Shown here: positions 28,835 through 36,293 of the stretch, in pieces
Layout of the letters: each line of letters starts with the position of its first letter
Position numbering within the stretch: the stretch's first letter is position 1
NCBI GenBank assembly: GCA_002347405.1
Contig: DDXB01000065.1
Span: 1 to 36,293, forward strand
Length of the DNA stretch: 36,293 nt
From: Rhodocyclaceae bacterium UBA2271
GTDB taxonomy: Bacteria > Pseudomonadota > Gammaproteobacteria > Burkholderiales > Rhodocyclaceae
Direction: 5' to 3'
Made by a program: the position numbers and the translations under genes
Notes under the pieces: generated by a model
Seen by the model: the letters and a program-made list of their open reading frames with translations, nothing else
The model's database searches: none
Told to the model about the DNA's origin: nothing

Positions 28835-31030
28835 ATGCACAAACCCACCCGCTCCCTGCTCTCTTTGGCGCTGCTGGCCGCCCTGCCGGTCTGGGCCGAC
28901 CAGATGCTGCCGCAAATCAACGTCGAAGCCGAGAAGGACGATTTCGACGCACGCCGCAAGTCGACCACCACCAAGCTGGTCTATGGCCGCGAGGAACTCG
29001 ACCGCATGAACGAGCTGACGGTGGGCGACTACCTGCGCCGCCTGCCCAGCGTCACTTTCAGCGGACCGCCCGGCACGCCCAAGGACGTGCGCGTGCGCGG
29101 CATGGACAAGGGCTACACCGAAATCCTCATCGATGGCGAGCCGGTGGCGACCGGCACCAAGGAACGCCAGATCCAGGTGGACCGCATTCCGCTCGACATG
29201 GTGGAGCGCGTCGAACTGATCCGCGCGCCGTCGGCCGGCATGCCCAACGAGGGCCTGATGGGCACCATCAACATCGTGCTGCGCGACGCGCCCGACACAC
29301 GCATCGCCAGCGCGCGCCTCGTCACGGGCCGCATATTCGGCGAGAAGACCGACAAGGACAGCTGGAACCTTTCCGGCCAGTATGGCAACGCCACGGGCGA
29401 CGTGCGCTGGCTGCTCAACGCCGCCGTCGGCCAGCGCGGCGAGCTGAAGACCAAGCGCAAGAGCGAGCAGGGCTTCGTCGCCGCCACCGGTGTGCGCAAC
29501 AGCTGGAAGGACGAGTTCGAGGACGAGCGCGTGACGACCGACACGTTCGACTTCGCGCCGCGCGTGAACATCAAGCTGGGCGGCGGCGACGAACTGGTGC
29601 TCACGCCCTGGCTGACACGCTCGGACGAAGCGAAGACCAAGACTGTCGACAAGTTCAAGTACAACACGCCGCTGACCGGCACCGACCATGTCGGCGACGG
29701 CCGCCGTTCCGAAACGGAAGACAAGCTGCGCGAAACCGGCCGCTTGCGCGGCGAATGGAAACACAGGCTCGACGGTGGCCTGTTGTCCGTCTATGCCGCA
29801 GCCCAGCAGGGCGGCGAACTGAAGGACAAGACGGCGCTCGAATACAACGCCGCCGGTGCACTGTCCAAGGTGACGCTGGAAAAGGACGACAAGGACGAGA
29901 AGGAGTGGTATCTCGGCGTCAAGGCGGAACGCGGGTTAGGCGCGCACAAGCTCGCGGGTGGCCTGGAATTCAAGGACAGGTCACGACTTGACCAGAAGAC
30001 CAAACAGGATGGCGCCAGCTGGGCGACGCTGGCACCCAGGACCACCGGACGCGGCGACAACTTCGAGATCGCGGAACAACGCTGGACGGCCTTCCTGCAG
30101 GACGAGATCCGGTTGGGCGGCCAGCACTTCCTGACGCCGGGCCTGCGCTTCATCCGCAACGAGCAGACCGCCGTCGATGGCGCGGGGCAAAAGAGCGGCG
30201 GCACCACGCGTGCGACCAGCCCATCGCTGCACTACCTCTGGCGGCTGGGTGCTCACAACCTGCGCGCCAGCCTCACGCACACCTTCAAGCCGCCCAAGTT
30301 CGACGACCTGTCCTCGGTCGAGGAAACGCCGGGCGGCGCCAACAGCCTGACCAACCCGGTCAAGGCCGGCAATCCGGCCCTCAAGCCGGAGCAGGCGCGC
30401 GGCCTCGAAGCCGGCTGGGATTATTTTCTGCCGAAGAACGGCGGCGTGCTCGGCGCCAACCTGTTCCGGCGCGACATCGCGGACCTCGTCGAAAAGCGCA
30501 CAGCGTTCGAGGGCGCGCGCTTCGTCGAGCGGCCACAGAACGTCGGCGACGCGAAGGTCTGGGGCTGGGAACTCGACGCGCGCCCGCGCCTGGACATCAT
30601 CGGCCTGCCCGAGCTGATGCTGCGCTTCAACTACACGCGCCTGTACTCGGCGATCGAAAACGCGACCAGCGGCCAAACCACGCGCATCAAGGACCAGCCG
30701 CCCTATGTCTACAACGTCGGCTTCGACTGGCAGCTGCCGCGCTGGGAGGCCGCCTGGGGCATCAACTACAACTACACGCCGCGCTTCCTCAAGAACCCGA
30801 CCGAGCCCCTCAAGCCCGACGACGAGGCCGAACAGAAACTGCTCGACCTTTACGTGTTGAAGCGCCTGTCGAACGACCTGGCGATCCGTTTCACTGCCGC
30901 CAACCTGCTCGACATGAGGAAGGACAAGGACAAGTTCGAATATGACACGCTCGGTCGCAAGACCAAGTTCACCAACGAAGTCGAGCGCGGCGGCCGTGCC
31001 TTCTTCGTCGCGCTGGAGGGCAAGTGGTAA
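28835..31030 (+). CDS. TonB-dependent outer-membrane receptor 1
   Basis: This 731-aa protein has a signal peptide (MHKPTRSLLSLALLAALPVWA), a likely TonB box (LPQINVEAEKD), and a plug domain (YGREELDRMNELTVGDYLRR to MGTINIVLRD, about residues 50-165). It ends with a long beta-barrel with alternating aromatic strands (LEGKW). The ATG at 28835 is chosen, since upstream residues lack signal character. The ligand is probably an iron chelate, judged from its place after feoBA-tonB-exbBD and downstream of a Fur-box promoter, but the sequence alone does not name it. It runs directly into receptor 2. Confidence 0.92.
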   Translation: MHKPTRSLLSLALLAALPVWADQMLPQINVEAEKDDFDARRKSTTTKLVYGREELDRMNELTVGDYLRRLPSVTFSGPPGTPKDVRVRGMDKGYTEILIDGEPVATGTKERQIQVDRIPLDMVERVELIRAPSAGMPNEGLMGTINIVLRDAPDTRIASARLVTGRIFGEKTDKDSWNLSGQYGNATGDVRWLLNAAVGQRGELKTKRKSEQGFVAATGVRNSWKDEFEDERVTTDTFDFAPRVNIKLGGGDELVLTPWLTRSDEAKTKTVDKFKYNTPLTGTDHVGDGRRSETEDKLRETGRLRGEWKHRLDGGLLSVYAAAQQGGELKDKTALEYNAAGALSKVTLEKDDKDEKEWYLGVKAERGLGAHKLAGGLEFKDRSRLDQKTKQDGASWATLAPRTTGRGDNFEIAEQRWTAFLQDEIRLGGQHFLTPGLRFIRNEQTAVDGAGQKSGGTTRATSPSLHYLWRLGAHNLRASLTHTFKPPKFDDLSSVEETPGGANSLTNPVKAGNPALKPEQARGLEAGWDYFLPKNGGVLGANLFRRDIADLVEKRTAFEGARFVERPQNVGDAKVWGWELDARPRLDIIGLPELMLRFNYTRLYSAIENATSGQTTRIKDQPPYVYNVGFDWQLPRWEAAWGINYNYTPRFLKNPTEPLKPDDEAEQKLLDLYVLKRLSNDLAIRFTAANLLDMRKDKDKFEYDTLGRKTKFTNEVERGGRAFFVALEGKW

Positions 31031-31035
31031 GGCGG

Positions 31036-33195
31036 ATGCGCCGCTTTGCGCTGCTGGTTGCCGTGCTGCCAGCGCCGACTTTCGCGCAGGAGGCCACTCT
31101 GCTGCCGGAGATGACGGTGAGCGCCACGGCCGATCCGCTCGAGCTGCGGCGCAACGCCGCCGCGACGAAGATCGTCTTCGGCCGCGAGGACATCGAGGCG
31201 CTGGACGCCGCCAGCGTCGGCGAGTTGTTGCGCAAGCTGCCCGGCACCGGCCTGATCCCCGACATGGAGGGCAAGCGCGGTCGCGGCAAGGGGGCAGACA
31301 AGCTGATGCCGCTGATCCTGATCGACGGCGAACCGCTGCCCGGCGGCGAGCGCAACCCGGCGACCGCGCTGCGCCTGGCGCCGGAAATGATCGAGCGCGT
31401 CGAGGTGATCCGCAACGGCGGCGCCGAATACCCATCCGCCGGGCCGGGCGGCATCGTCAATCTGGTGCTGCGCGACGTGCCGCCCAAACCGACCTTGAAC
31501 CTGCGCGCCGGCCTCGGCACGCAGGCGAACGAGGCCGTGGCGCGCTTCGACGGGCAATACGGCGAACGCGGCGCGGGTTTCGGCTGGCTGCTGTCAGGTT
31601 CGGCGCACAGCCGGCCGCTCGACGGCCGGCGCGCAACGGAGATCCAGCGCTTCGCCGCCGGCGCGCGTACCGCCTGGTCGTTCGAGCAGGCGCGGGAGTC
31701 CGGTCGCGAAAACGGCGCGATGTTCGCGCCGCGTTTCAACTGGAGCCTGCCGGGCGGCGCGCAGTTCATCCTCAGCCCCTTCCTCGCCGCGAACGAGGAA
31801 GCGCGCGACGCGACGACACGCAAGCTGGCCTATGCCGATCCGGTCGCCGGTACCGGCCTGGCCGTCACGGGTACGGATGTCGACCGCGAGCAGGGCGACC
31901 GTGGCAGCGCCCGGCTGATCGCCGAGTGGCGCGCCATGGGTCGCGTGGCGCAGCCCTGGAGCGAACTTTCGCTGCGCCTGCTGCTGCAGGGCGAGGAGGA
32001 AAACAAGCGCAAGGACAGCCGCAACCTCGATGCCGCCGGCACACAGACCGGCAGCCGCTTGGAGCGCGAAACCCGCCGGGAAAACGAATTCGGCCTCGCC
32101 TTCAAGGGCAAGCGCCTGCTGGCCGAGAGCCATCTGTTCGGCCTCGGCGCCGAGCTGCGCCTGAAGACTGGCGACGACCGGCGCGCCGTCAACATCAATG
32201 GCGTCGCCCAGCCGGCCGGCGCAGACTCTGCCACGCGCCAGCACGACCGGCGCGCCGTGCTGTGGGCGCAGGACGAATGGCAGCTCGACGAAGCGCATCT
32301 GATTACATCCGGCCTGCGTTTGCAGGCCCAGACGAGCCGCGTCACCGACGGCCTGGGTGCGACGCTGGAGCGGACGACACAATCCGCCGACCCCTCGCTG
32401 CATTATCTGTGGCAGCCCGACCCGGCCTGGAACCTGCGCGCCAGCCTGGCGCGCCAGGAGAAGGCGCCGGGGTTGAAGGAGCTTGCCGGCGTGGTGCGCA
32501 GCGCGAGCGGCATCAACAGTTCGGGCAACCCGGACAAGGGCGGCAATCCGCAACTGCGGCCGGAAACCAGCGTCAATCTCGATGCCGGCGTCGAATACTT
32601 TCTGCCCGACCGCGCCGGCAACCTGGGCTTCAGCCTGTTCCGCCGCACGGCGGACAACCATGTCCAGAAGCTGGTCCAGCTTGAGGGTGCGCGCTGGGTC
32701 GAGCGCCCGTACAACGTCGGTGCCGCCGTGCTCACCGGCGCTACCCTCGACTTCAAGGCACGCCTCGACGCGCTCGACCTGCCGCAACTGACCCTGCGCG
32801 GCAACCTTGCCCGCGTGAGCACGCGCATCGTCGAGCCGGTCGCCAACCTCGGCGCCGGCGAGGGGCCGCGCACCAGCCTCAACCTCGGTTTCGACTACGA
32901 CATCGGCGCGCGGCGGCTGACGCTGGGCGGCAACTTCAACGCCACCTCGGCCATCGACCGCGAAAGCTCGGTCTCGGTGCGGCGGACGCAAGGCGCGCGC
33001 AGGCAGTTCGACCTCTACGCCCGCCAGAAGCTCGACAAGCACCTCGCGCTGCGCCTTTCCGTCAGCAACGTCCTGCGTCCTGACCGGCTGGGCGCCGTCG
33101 AGGAATACGACGGCGCCGGCATGCTGGCGCGCCGCGAGCACGACCGCGAAACCAGTTCCACCCTCGCCATGCTGAGCCTCGAAGGCAGATGGTGA
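31036..33195 (+). CDS. TonB-dependent outer-membrane receptor 2
   Basis: This 719-aa paralogue of receptor 1 has a shared plug pattern (VFGREDIEALDAASVGELLR, LMPLILIDGEPLPGG, EMIERVEVIRNGGAEYPSAG, GIVNLVLRDV) and the ending LSLEGRW. The signal peptide is short (MRRFALLVAVLPAPTFA, then Q). Its cleavage region is encoded by dispersed motif copy 8. The ATG at 31036 follows the stop of receptor 1 by 5 nt. A GTG at 31024 overlapping that gene has a better-placed GGAGGG and is a real alternative. Tandem paralogues suggest duplication and different ligands. Confidence 0.9.
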   Translation: MRRFALLVAVLPAPTFAQEATLLPEMTVSATADPLELRRNAAATKIVFGREDIEALDAASVGELLRKLPGTGLIPDMEGKRGRGKGADKLMPLILIDGEPLPGGERNPATALRLAPEMIERVEVIRNGGAEYPSAGPGGIVNLVLRDVPPKPTLNLRAGLGTQANEAVARFDGQYGERGAGFGWLLSGSAHSRPLDGRRATEIQRFAAGARTAWSFEQARESGRENGAMFAPRFNWSLPGGAQFILSPFLAANEEARDATTRKLAYADPVAGTGLAVTGTDVDREQGDRGSARLIAEWRAMGRVAQPWSELSLRLLLQGEEENKRKDSRNLDAAGTQTGSRLERETRRENEFGLAFKGKRLLAESHLFGLGAELRLKTGDDRRAVNINGVAQPAGADSATRQHDRRAVLWAQDEWQLDEAHLITSGLRLQAQTSRVTDGLGATLERTTQSADPSLHYLWQPDPAWNLRASLARQEKAPGLKELAGVVRSASGINSSGNPDKGGNPQLRPETSVNLDAGVEYFLPDRAGNLGFSLFRRTADNHVQKLVQLEGARWVERPYNVGAAVLTGATLDFKARLDALDLPQLTLRGNLARVSTRIVEPVANLGAGEGPRTSLNLGFDYDIGARRLTLGGNFNATSAIDRESSVSVRRTQGARRQFDLYARQKLDKHLALRLSVSNVLRPDRLGAVEEYDGAGMLARREHDRETSSTLAMLSLEGRW
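31063..31085 (+). repeat. Dispersed motif copy 8, in the signal-peptide region of receptor 2
   Basis: It reads GTGCTGCCAGCGCCGACTTT plus CGC, two mismatches from the core. It encodes VLPAPTFA, with the signal-peptidase site predicted after TFA. Thus the repeat supplies the cleavage motif of an exported protein. Confidence 0.85.
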
Positions 33196-33214
33196 CCCCT
33201 CAAGGAGAATGACC

Positions 33215-33997
33215 ATGCAATTCAACCTCAAGGCCCGCGACTGGCACAACTGGATTTCCGTGATCCTGCTGATCCCGATGCTGATCGTCGGTTTGTCCAC
33301 CTTGTTTCTCGCCCACAAAAAGGAGCTCGGGCTGGACAAGCTCGATCTGACGCCTTATGTCGGCTGGCTGCCCGGCTACGGCGCTGCCCCGGCCCCCGGC
33401 GGCCATACCGAAGCGCGCAGCAGCCTGGCGCTGGCCGACGGCGCGCACCTGATCGGCACCCAGGGCGGCCTGTTCCGGGTCGCCAAGGTTGACGATCAGT
33501 TGCGCGCCGAGGCGATCCGCGAACTTGGCGGCACGGCCGTGCGCGACATCGCCGCAGCCCCCTTCGGCATCGTCGTGGCCGCGAAGAACGGCGTCTGGCT
33601 CGAAACGCGGCAGGGCTGGCGCAAGGCGCTCGACAGTGACGCCTGGAACGCCAACGCGATGCCGGACGGCTCGGTCGTCGTCGCGGTCAAGGATGGCGGC
33701 CTGCTCGCCAGCCGCGATGGCGAAGCCTGGGAAGCCCTGCCGGGCATCCGGCCGGCGCTGGCGGCGCTCTCGTCCGGAGAACTGGTGCGCGAGCGCGTCA
33801 CCCTCGGCAAGCTGATGATCGACCTGCATACCGGCAAGGCCTTCTTCGGCAAGTCGCTGGAATGGATCTGGATCTACCTGCTCGGCGCGGTCTGGGTCTT
33901 CCTCGGCTTCACCGGCCTGTGGCTGTGGTGGAAGAGCCAGACCAAGCGGCGCGACGCGGCGCGCGGAAAACTCGCGGCGGGAGCGGCGCGTGGCTAA
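33215..33997 (+). CDS. PepSY-associated membrane protein with a periplasmic beta-propeller-like middle
   Basis: This 260-aa protein has two membrane helices: ISVILLIPMLIVGLSTLFLA near the N-terminus and IWIYLLGAVWVFLGFTGLWL near the C-terminus. This is the PepSY-TM-like arrangement often found beside siderophore receptors. The region between has short repeats of the form GGLFRV, NGVWLETRQGW, GGLLASRDGEAWEAL, which look like beta-propeller blades. The ATG at 33215 is preferred to 33209 because AAGGAG then has a spacing of 7 nt. Related proteins are thought to help reduce or release ferric siderophores, which is inference here. Confidence 0.75.
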   Translation: MQFNLKARDWHNWISVILLIPMLIVGLSTLFLAHKKELGLDKLDLTPYVGWLPGYGAAPAPGGHTEARSSLALADGAHLIGTQGGLFRVAKVDDQLRAEAIRELGGTAVRDIAAAPFGIVVAAKNGVWLETRQGWRKALDSDAWNANAMPDGSVVVAVKDGGLLASRDGEAWEALPGIRPALAALSSGELVRERVTLGKLMIDLHTGKAFFGKSLEWIWIYLLGAVWVFLGFTGLWLWWKSQTKRRDAARGKLAAGAARG

Positions 33998-34127
33998 GAC
34001 CTTCGGCATTGCCTTGGCAATCATCGCCCTGCTGGCGCTCGTCGCCGCCGTCGCCATGCTCTGCCACGGCTTCGTGGCGCGCGTGCAGATGAAGCGTTAC
34101 AAGCACCGCGGCGGAGCGAAACCGTGA
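33990..34127 (+). CDS. Small single-helix membrane protein at the end of the iron operon
   Basis: The 45 codons start from GTG at 33990, which overlaps the end of the PepSY-type gene by 8 bases. The ribosome binding site GGGAGC lies 5-6 nt upstream. The product has one helix (IALAIIALLALVAAVAMLC) and a basic tail (MKRYKHRGGAKP). The hydrophobic, then positive layout suggests an inner-membrane protein with a cytoplasmic tail. No family recognised. Confidence 0.6.
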   Translation: MAKTFGIALAIIALLALVAAVAMLCHGFVARVQMKRYKHRGGAKP

Positions 34128-34553
34128 CGGGCACTGCCGCAGGCTGCACTGAAAATCAATCGCAACCAATCGCCCGCCAGCGCAGCTTGCGCCACTCAGC
34201 CCGCATCGACGACCGTCACAGGAAGCCTTGCATGAACCATCGATCCAGCTCCCCCTGGCAGCCTGTCGGACTTAACCCAGGAGAATGCCCGCACGATCTG
34301 GGCGCGCTCCGCCATGATCGGGAGTACGAACCGGCTTTATGTAAGGGTGGCGGCATGAACACGGCTTATCCACCGCGCCGGCGGCCGGCGGTAGGCTTGG
34401 TTTCCTCTTGTGCCATCACGCACGCCTTCGGACAAGCCACGCAGGCTCATGACATGGCTGATCGTGGCGTTAGTTGTATTATTTCAACAAAGTGTTTGGC
34501 CATTGCCGCGAAACTCTACATCGGGCCTCCGGCGATAATGGCGAGGTTATCTC
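34128..34553. other. Gene-free spacer between the iron operon and phoD
   Basis: About 425 bases with no supported gene. One open frame crosses it but has no family character and runs into phoD in the wrong frame. It contains AGCCTGTCGGACTT (34260-34273), identical to the outer 14 nt of the MITE-like terminal repeat at 14685-14698 and so perhaps a solo end. A possible -10 TATTAT lies at 34477-34482. No convincing Pho box was found. Confidence 0.5.
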
Positions 34554-36143
34554 ATGACCAATATCGACTCCCTTACTCGCCGCCGCCTTCTGCAACTTGC
34601 CGTCGCCAGCGCAGCCACCGTGTGGCTCCCGCGGAGCGCGTGGAGTCAGCCAAAGTTCAGCAGTAATCCTTTCACGCTGGGGGTGGCCAGCGGCTCCCCG
34701 ACCCATGATTCCGTGGTGCTTTGGACGCGACTGATGGCCGAGGGCCTATTTTCCGGTTTGGGTCGCGACGCGATCACCGTCCGCTGGGAAGTTGCGCACG
34801 ACGACCAGTTCGTCCGCATCGTGCGCACGGGGCAGAGCCAGGCGCTTGCCGAACTCGCTCACTCTGTCCACGTCGAAGTTTCGGGCCTCGAAGCCGACCG
34901 CTGGTATTTTTACCGGTTCATGACCGGCGAGGCCGTCAGCATGACGGGGCGCACCCGCACCTTCCCGGCAGCAGACGCTAACGTGGCCAGTTTGCGCCTG
35001 GGCTACGCCTCCTGCCAGCGCTGGGAGCACGGCTACTTCAGCGCCTACCGCCACATGCGCGAGGAAAGCCTCGATGCGGTGATGTTTCTCGGCGACTACA
35101 TTTATGAGTATCCCGGCGGCAAGACTTCGCTGCGCATCCCCTCGGGCGGCTGGGTGCAGACGCTGGACGACTATCGCCAGCGCTATGCGCTGTACAAGGG
35201 CGAAGCTGACTTGCAGGCCATGCATTCCGCCTGTCCCTGGCTGATGACCTGGGACGATCACGAGGTGCAGAACGGCTACGCCGGCGAAAAGGAGGGCGAA
35301 GGCGGCCCGCCCGTCGCCAATTTCGCGGCAAGACGCGTGGCGGCTTATCAGGCCTACTACGAGCACATGCCCCTGCGCCCCGCCGCACTGACCCAAGGCC
35401 TGGCAGGATTGACGAATACCGCGCCTGTGACGGAAATGCGGCTCTATCACCGCGTCGAATTTGGCCGCCTGGCCTCGCTCTATCTGCTGGATGCCCGGCA
35501 ATACAAGGATCCGCAGCCCTGCACCCCGGGCGGCAAGTCGGGATCGGGCTACTTGAATCCTGCCAATTGCCCAGAATGGAACGACACGCGGCGATCAATG
35601 CTTGGCGCTGAACAGGAGCGTTGGCTCCACGGCGAGTTTGCCCGGGCCGGCAAGGGCTGGAACGTAGTGGGGCAGCAAACGCTGTTTGGCCCGCGCGACT
35701 TCCGCACCGGCCCTGGCCAGACATTGTGGAACGATGGCTGGGATGGCTATTCGGCCGCACGCAAGCGCCTGACCGCTTCCTTGCTGGACAATGCGGTGGC
35801 GAATCCGGTCTTTCTCGGCGGCGACGTCCATGAAAACTGGGTGGGCCATGTCAAGGCCGACTATGCAAATACTGCCAGTCGAAACGTCGGTGTGGAGTTT
35901 TGCGGCACGGCCATCGTGTCGCGTCCCGGCAGCAATGCCAAAGCGGCCGAACGTCTGGCGGAGAATCCGCATTTCATTTTTGCCGAAGCAGAGCGCAAGG
36001 GCTATGGGGTTGCCGAATTCACGCCGAAGCAACTCACGGTTGTCTTGCGCGTAGTGGATGACATTACGCGCAGTGACACGAAGATCGAAACTCTGGCACG
36101 GTTTGCTGTCCCGGCAGGGCAATCCGTCATTGAGAAAGTCTGA
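34554..36143 (+). CDS. phoD: PhoD-family alkaline phosphatase/phosphodiesterase, Tat-exported
   Basis: This 529-aa protein has a twin-arginine signal (TRRRLLQLAVASAATVWLPR, about residues 8-27), so it is exported folded. An N-terminal beta domain (FTLGVASGSPTHDSVVLWTR) precedes the metallophosphatase core. Metal-binding motifs include LGYASCQRW, FLGDYIYEY, WDDHEVQNGY and GGDVHENWVGH. PhoD enzymes are Ca/Fe-dependent phosphomono- and diesterases that release phosphate outside the cytoplasm. The ATG at 34554 has GCGAGG about 8 nt upstream. It stands alone. Dispersed motif copy 9 follows its stop by about 52 nt. Confidence 0.94.
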   Translation: MTNIDSLTRRRLLQLAVASAATVWLPRSAWSQPKFSSNPFTLGVASGSPTHDSVVLWTRLMAEGLFSGLGRDAITVRWEVAHDDQFVRIVRTGQSQALAELAHSVHVEVSGLEADRWYFYRFMTGEAVSMTGRTRTFPAADANVASLRLGYASCQRWEHGYFSAYRHMREESLDAVMFLGDYIYEYPGGKTSLRIPSGGWVQTLDDYRQRYALYKGEADLQAMHSACPWLMTWDDHEVQNGYAGEKEGEGGPPVANFAARRVAAYQAYYEHMPLRPAALTQGLAGLTNTAPVTEMRLYHRVEFGRLASLYLLDARQYKDPQPCTPGGKSGSGYLNPANCPEWNDTRRSMLGAEQERWLHGEFARAGKGWNVVGQQTLFGPRDFRTGPGQTLWNDGWDGYSAARKRLTASLLDNAVANPVFLGGDVHENWVGHVKADYANTASRNVGVEFCGTAIVSRPGSNAKAAERLAENPHFIFAEAERKGYGVAEFTPKQLTVVLRVVDDITRSDTKIETLARFAVPAGQSVIEKV

Positions 36144-36195
36144 TGCAATTGCGGCGAGCCGGGCTCCTGTTGAATGCGGCGAGTGTGAGGAAAAT

Positions 36196-36215
36196 AAAGT
36201 CGGCGCTGGCAGGAC
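36196..36215 (-). repeat. Dispersed motif copy 9, after phoD
   Basis: On the minus strand it reads GTCCTGCCAGCGCCGACTTT, one mismatch from the core. It lies downstream of the phoD stop in the post-stop orientation (AAAGTCGGCGCTGGCAGGAC on the plus strand). Confidence 0.88.
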
Positions 36216-36219
36216 GAAG

Positions 36220-36257
36220 TGCCCCGTAGCGGGTATGAAATGCCCCGCAGCGGGTAC
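36220..36257 (+). repeat. Tandem 21-bp repeat with hairpin units
   Basis: Two units begin TGCCCCG-A-GCGGGTA at 36220 and 36241, 21 nt apart. Each has a small CCCCG/CGGGT-type inverted core. They follow dispersed motif copy 9 directly and the window ends soon after, so more units or an array further on cannot be excluded. Confidence 0.55.
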
Positions 36258-36293
36258 GGCGGTTAACAGCCCAGACTGTGTGAAAACCTTGAC

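Noticed and set aside
34441..34553. Pho box upstream of phoD
   Set aside because: No pair of CTGTCAT-like repeats with 11-bp spacing could be found, so phosphate control is not asserted.
34124..34666. 180-codon frame between the iron operon and phoD
   Set aside because: It overlaps the start of phoD in another frame, has no ribosome binding site or family resemblance, and composition varies along it.
36220..36257. CRISPR array
   Set aside because: Only two 21-nt units directly adjoining, no unique spacers and no cas genes.
71..36284. Identical 12-mer AGACTGTGTGAA near both ends of the window (71-82 and 36273-36284)
   Set aside because: Many 12-mer pairs are expected by chance in 36 kb; it resembles some IS ends, but no transposase or paired inverted end is present, so no element is claimed.

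Overview
The window is GC-rich chromosomal DNA from a Gram-negative bacterium, most likely a betaproteobacterium (Rhodocyclales/Burkholderiales-like). The grounds are codon use, a NodI/NodJ-type ABC exporter, a Pseudomonas-type bkd operon, a PEP-CTERM protein, HemP/Bfd/Bfr iron genes and dense small palindromic repeats. The species cannot be fixed from the sequence. No tRNA, rRNA, CRISPR array, prophage or complete insertion sequence was seen.

Layout. (1) 85-3200: NodI-like ATPase and NodJ-like permease genes, separated by a DHH-family phosphoesterase gene. (2) 3473-4126: a PEP-CTERM exported protein with a possible sigma-54 promoter and a clear terminator. (3) 4211-9677: a complete branched-chain 2-oxoacid dehydrogenase operon (bkdA1, bkdA2, bkdB, lpdV). 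It has a sigma-70-like promoter and a perfect 12+12 palindrome in front, and a repeated three-hairpin element in each of the three intergenic gaps. (4) 9678-11630: a decayed RelE-type toxin-antitoxin pair, an intact TumE/TumA-like pair, a probably frameshifted hypothetical gene and an empty stretch. (5) 11632-14331: a tightly packed five-gene group (flavin-fold oxidase-like protein, small membrane protein, sirtuin, GIY-YIG protein, exported methyltransferase), followed by a chimeric pseudogene carrying a 270-bp MITE-like insertion. (6) 15043-18329: FadH-type 2,4-dienoyl-CoA reductase, a crotonase and a 3' vestige of a second lpdV. (7) 18618-23386: a DUF3096 protein, a B12-binding-type radical SAM protein, a coiled-coil membrane protein and phosphoglucomutase. 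(8) 23481-34127: a Fur-box-preceded iron block of hemP, bfd, bfr, feoB, feoA, tonB, exbB, exbD, two TonB-dependent receptors, a PepSY-type membrane protein and two small ORFs. (9) 34554-36143: a Tat-exported PhoD phosphatase.

Genes acting together. The bkd operon, FadH and the crotonase point to branched-chain amino acid and unsaturated fatty acid catabolism. The iron block joins outer-membrane uptake (receptors plus TonB-ExbBD energy), inner-membrane Fe(II) uptake (FeoB/FeoA), storage (Bfr) and release (Bfd).

The most unusual signal is the repeat landscape. A motif with core GTCCCGCCAGCGCCGACTTT occurs nine times on both strands. Three copies lie inside genes, all read in the same frame as PAPTFA. 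A separate hairpin family places the Shine-Dalgarno sequence of three successive bkd genes inside a stem whose arms change in a compensatory way while the 15-nt loop keeps its length. Several other repeats sit in frame inside genes.
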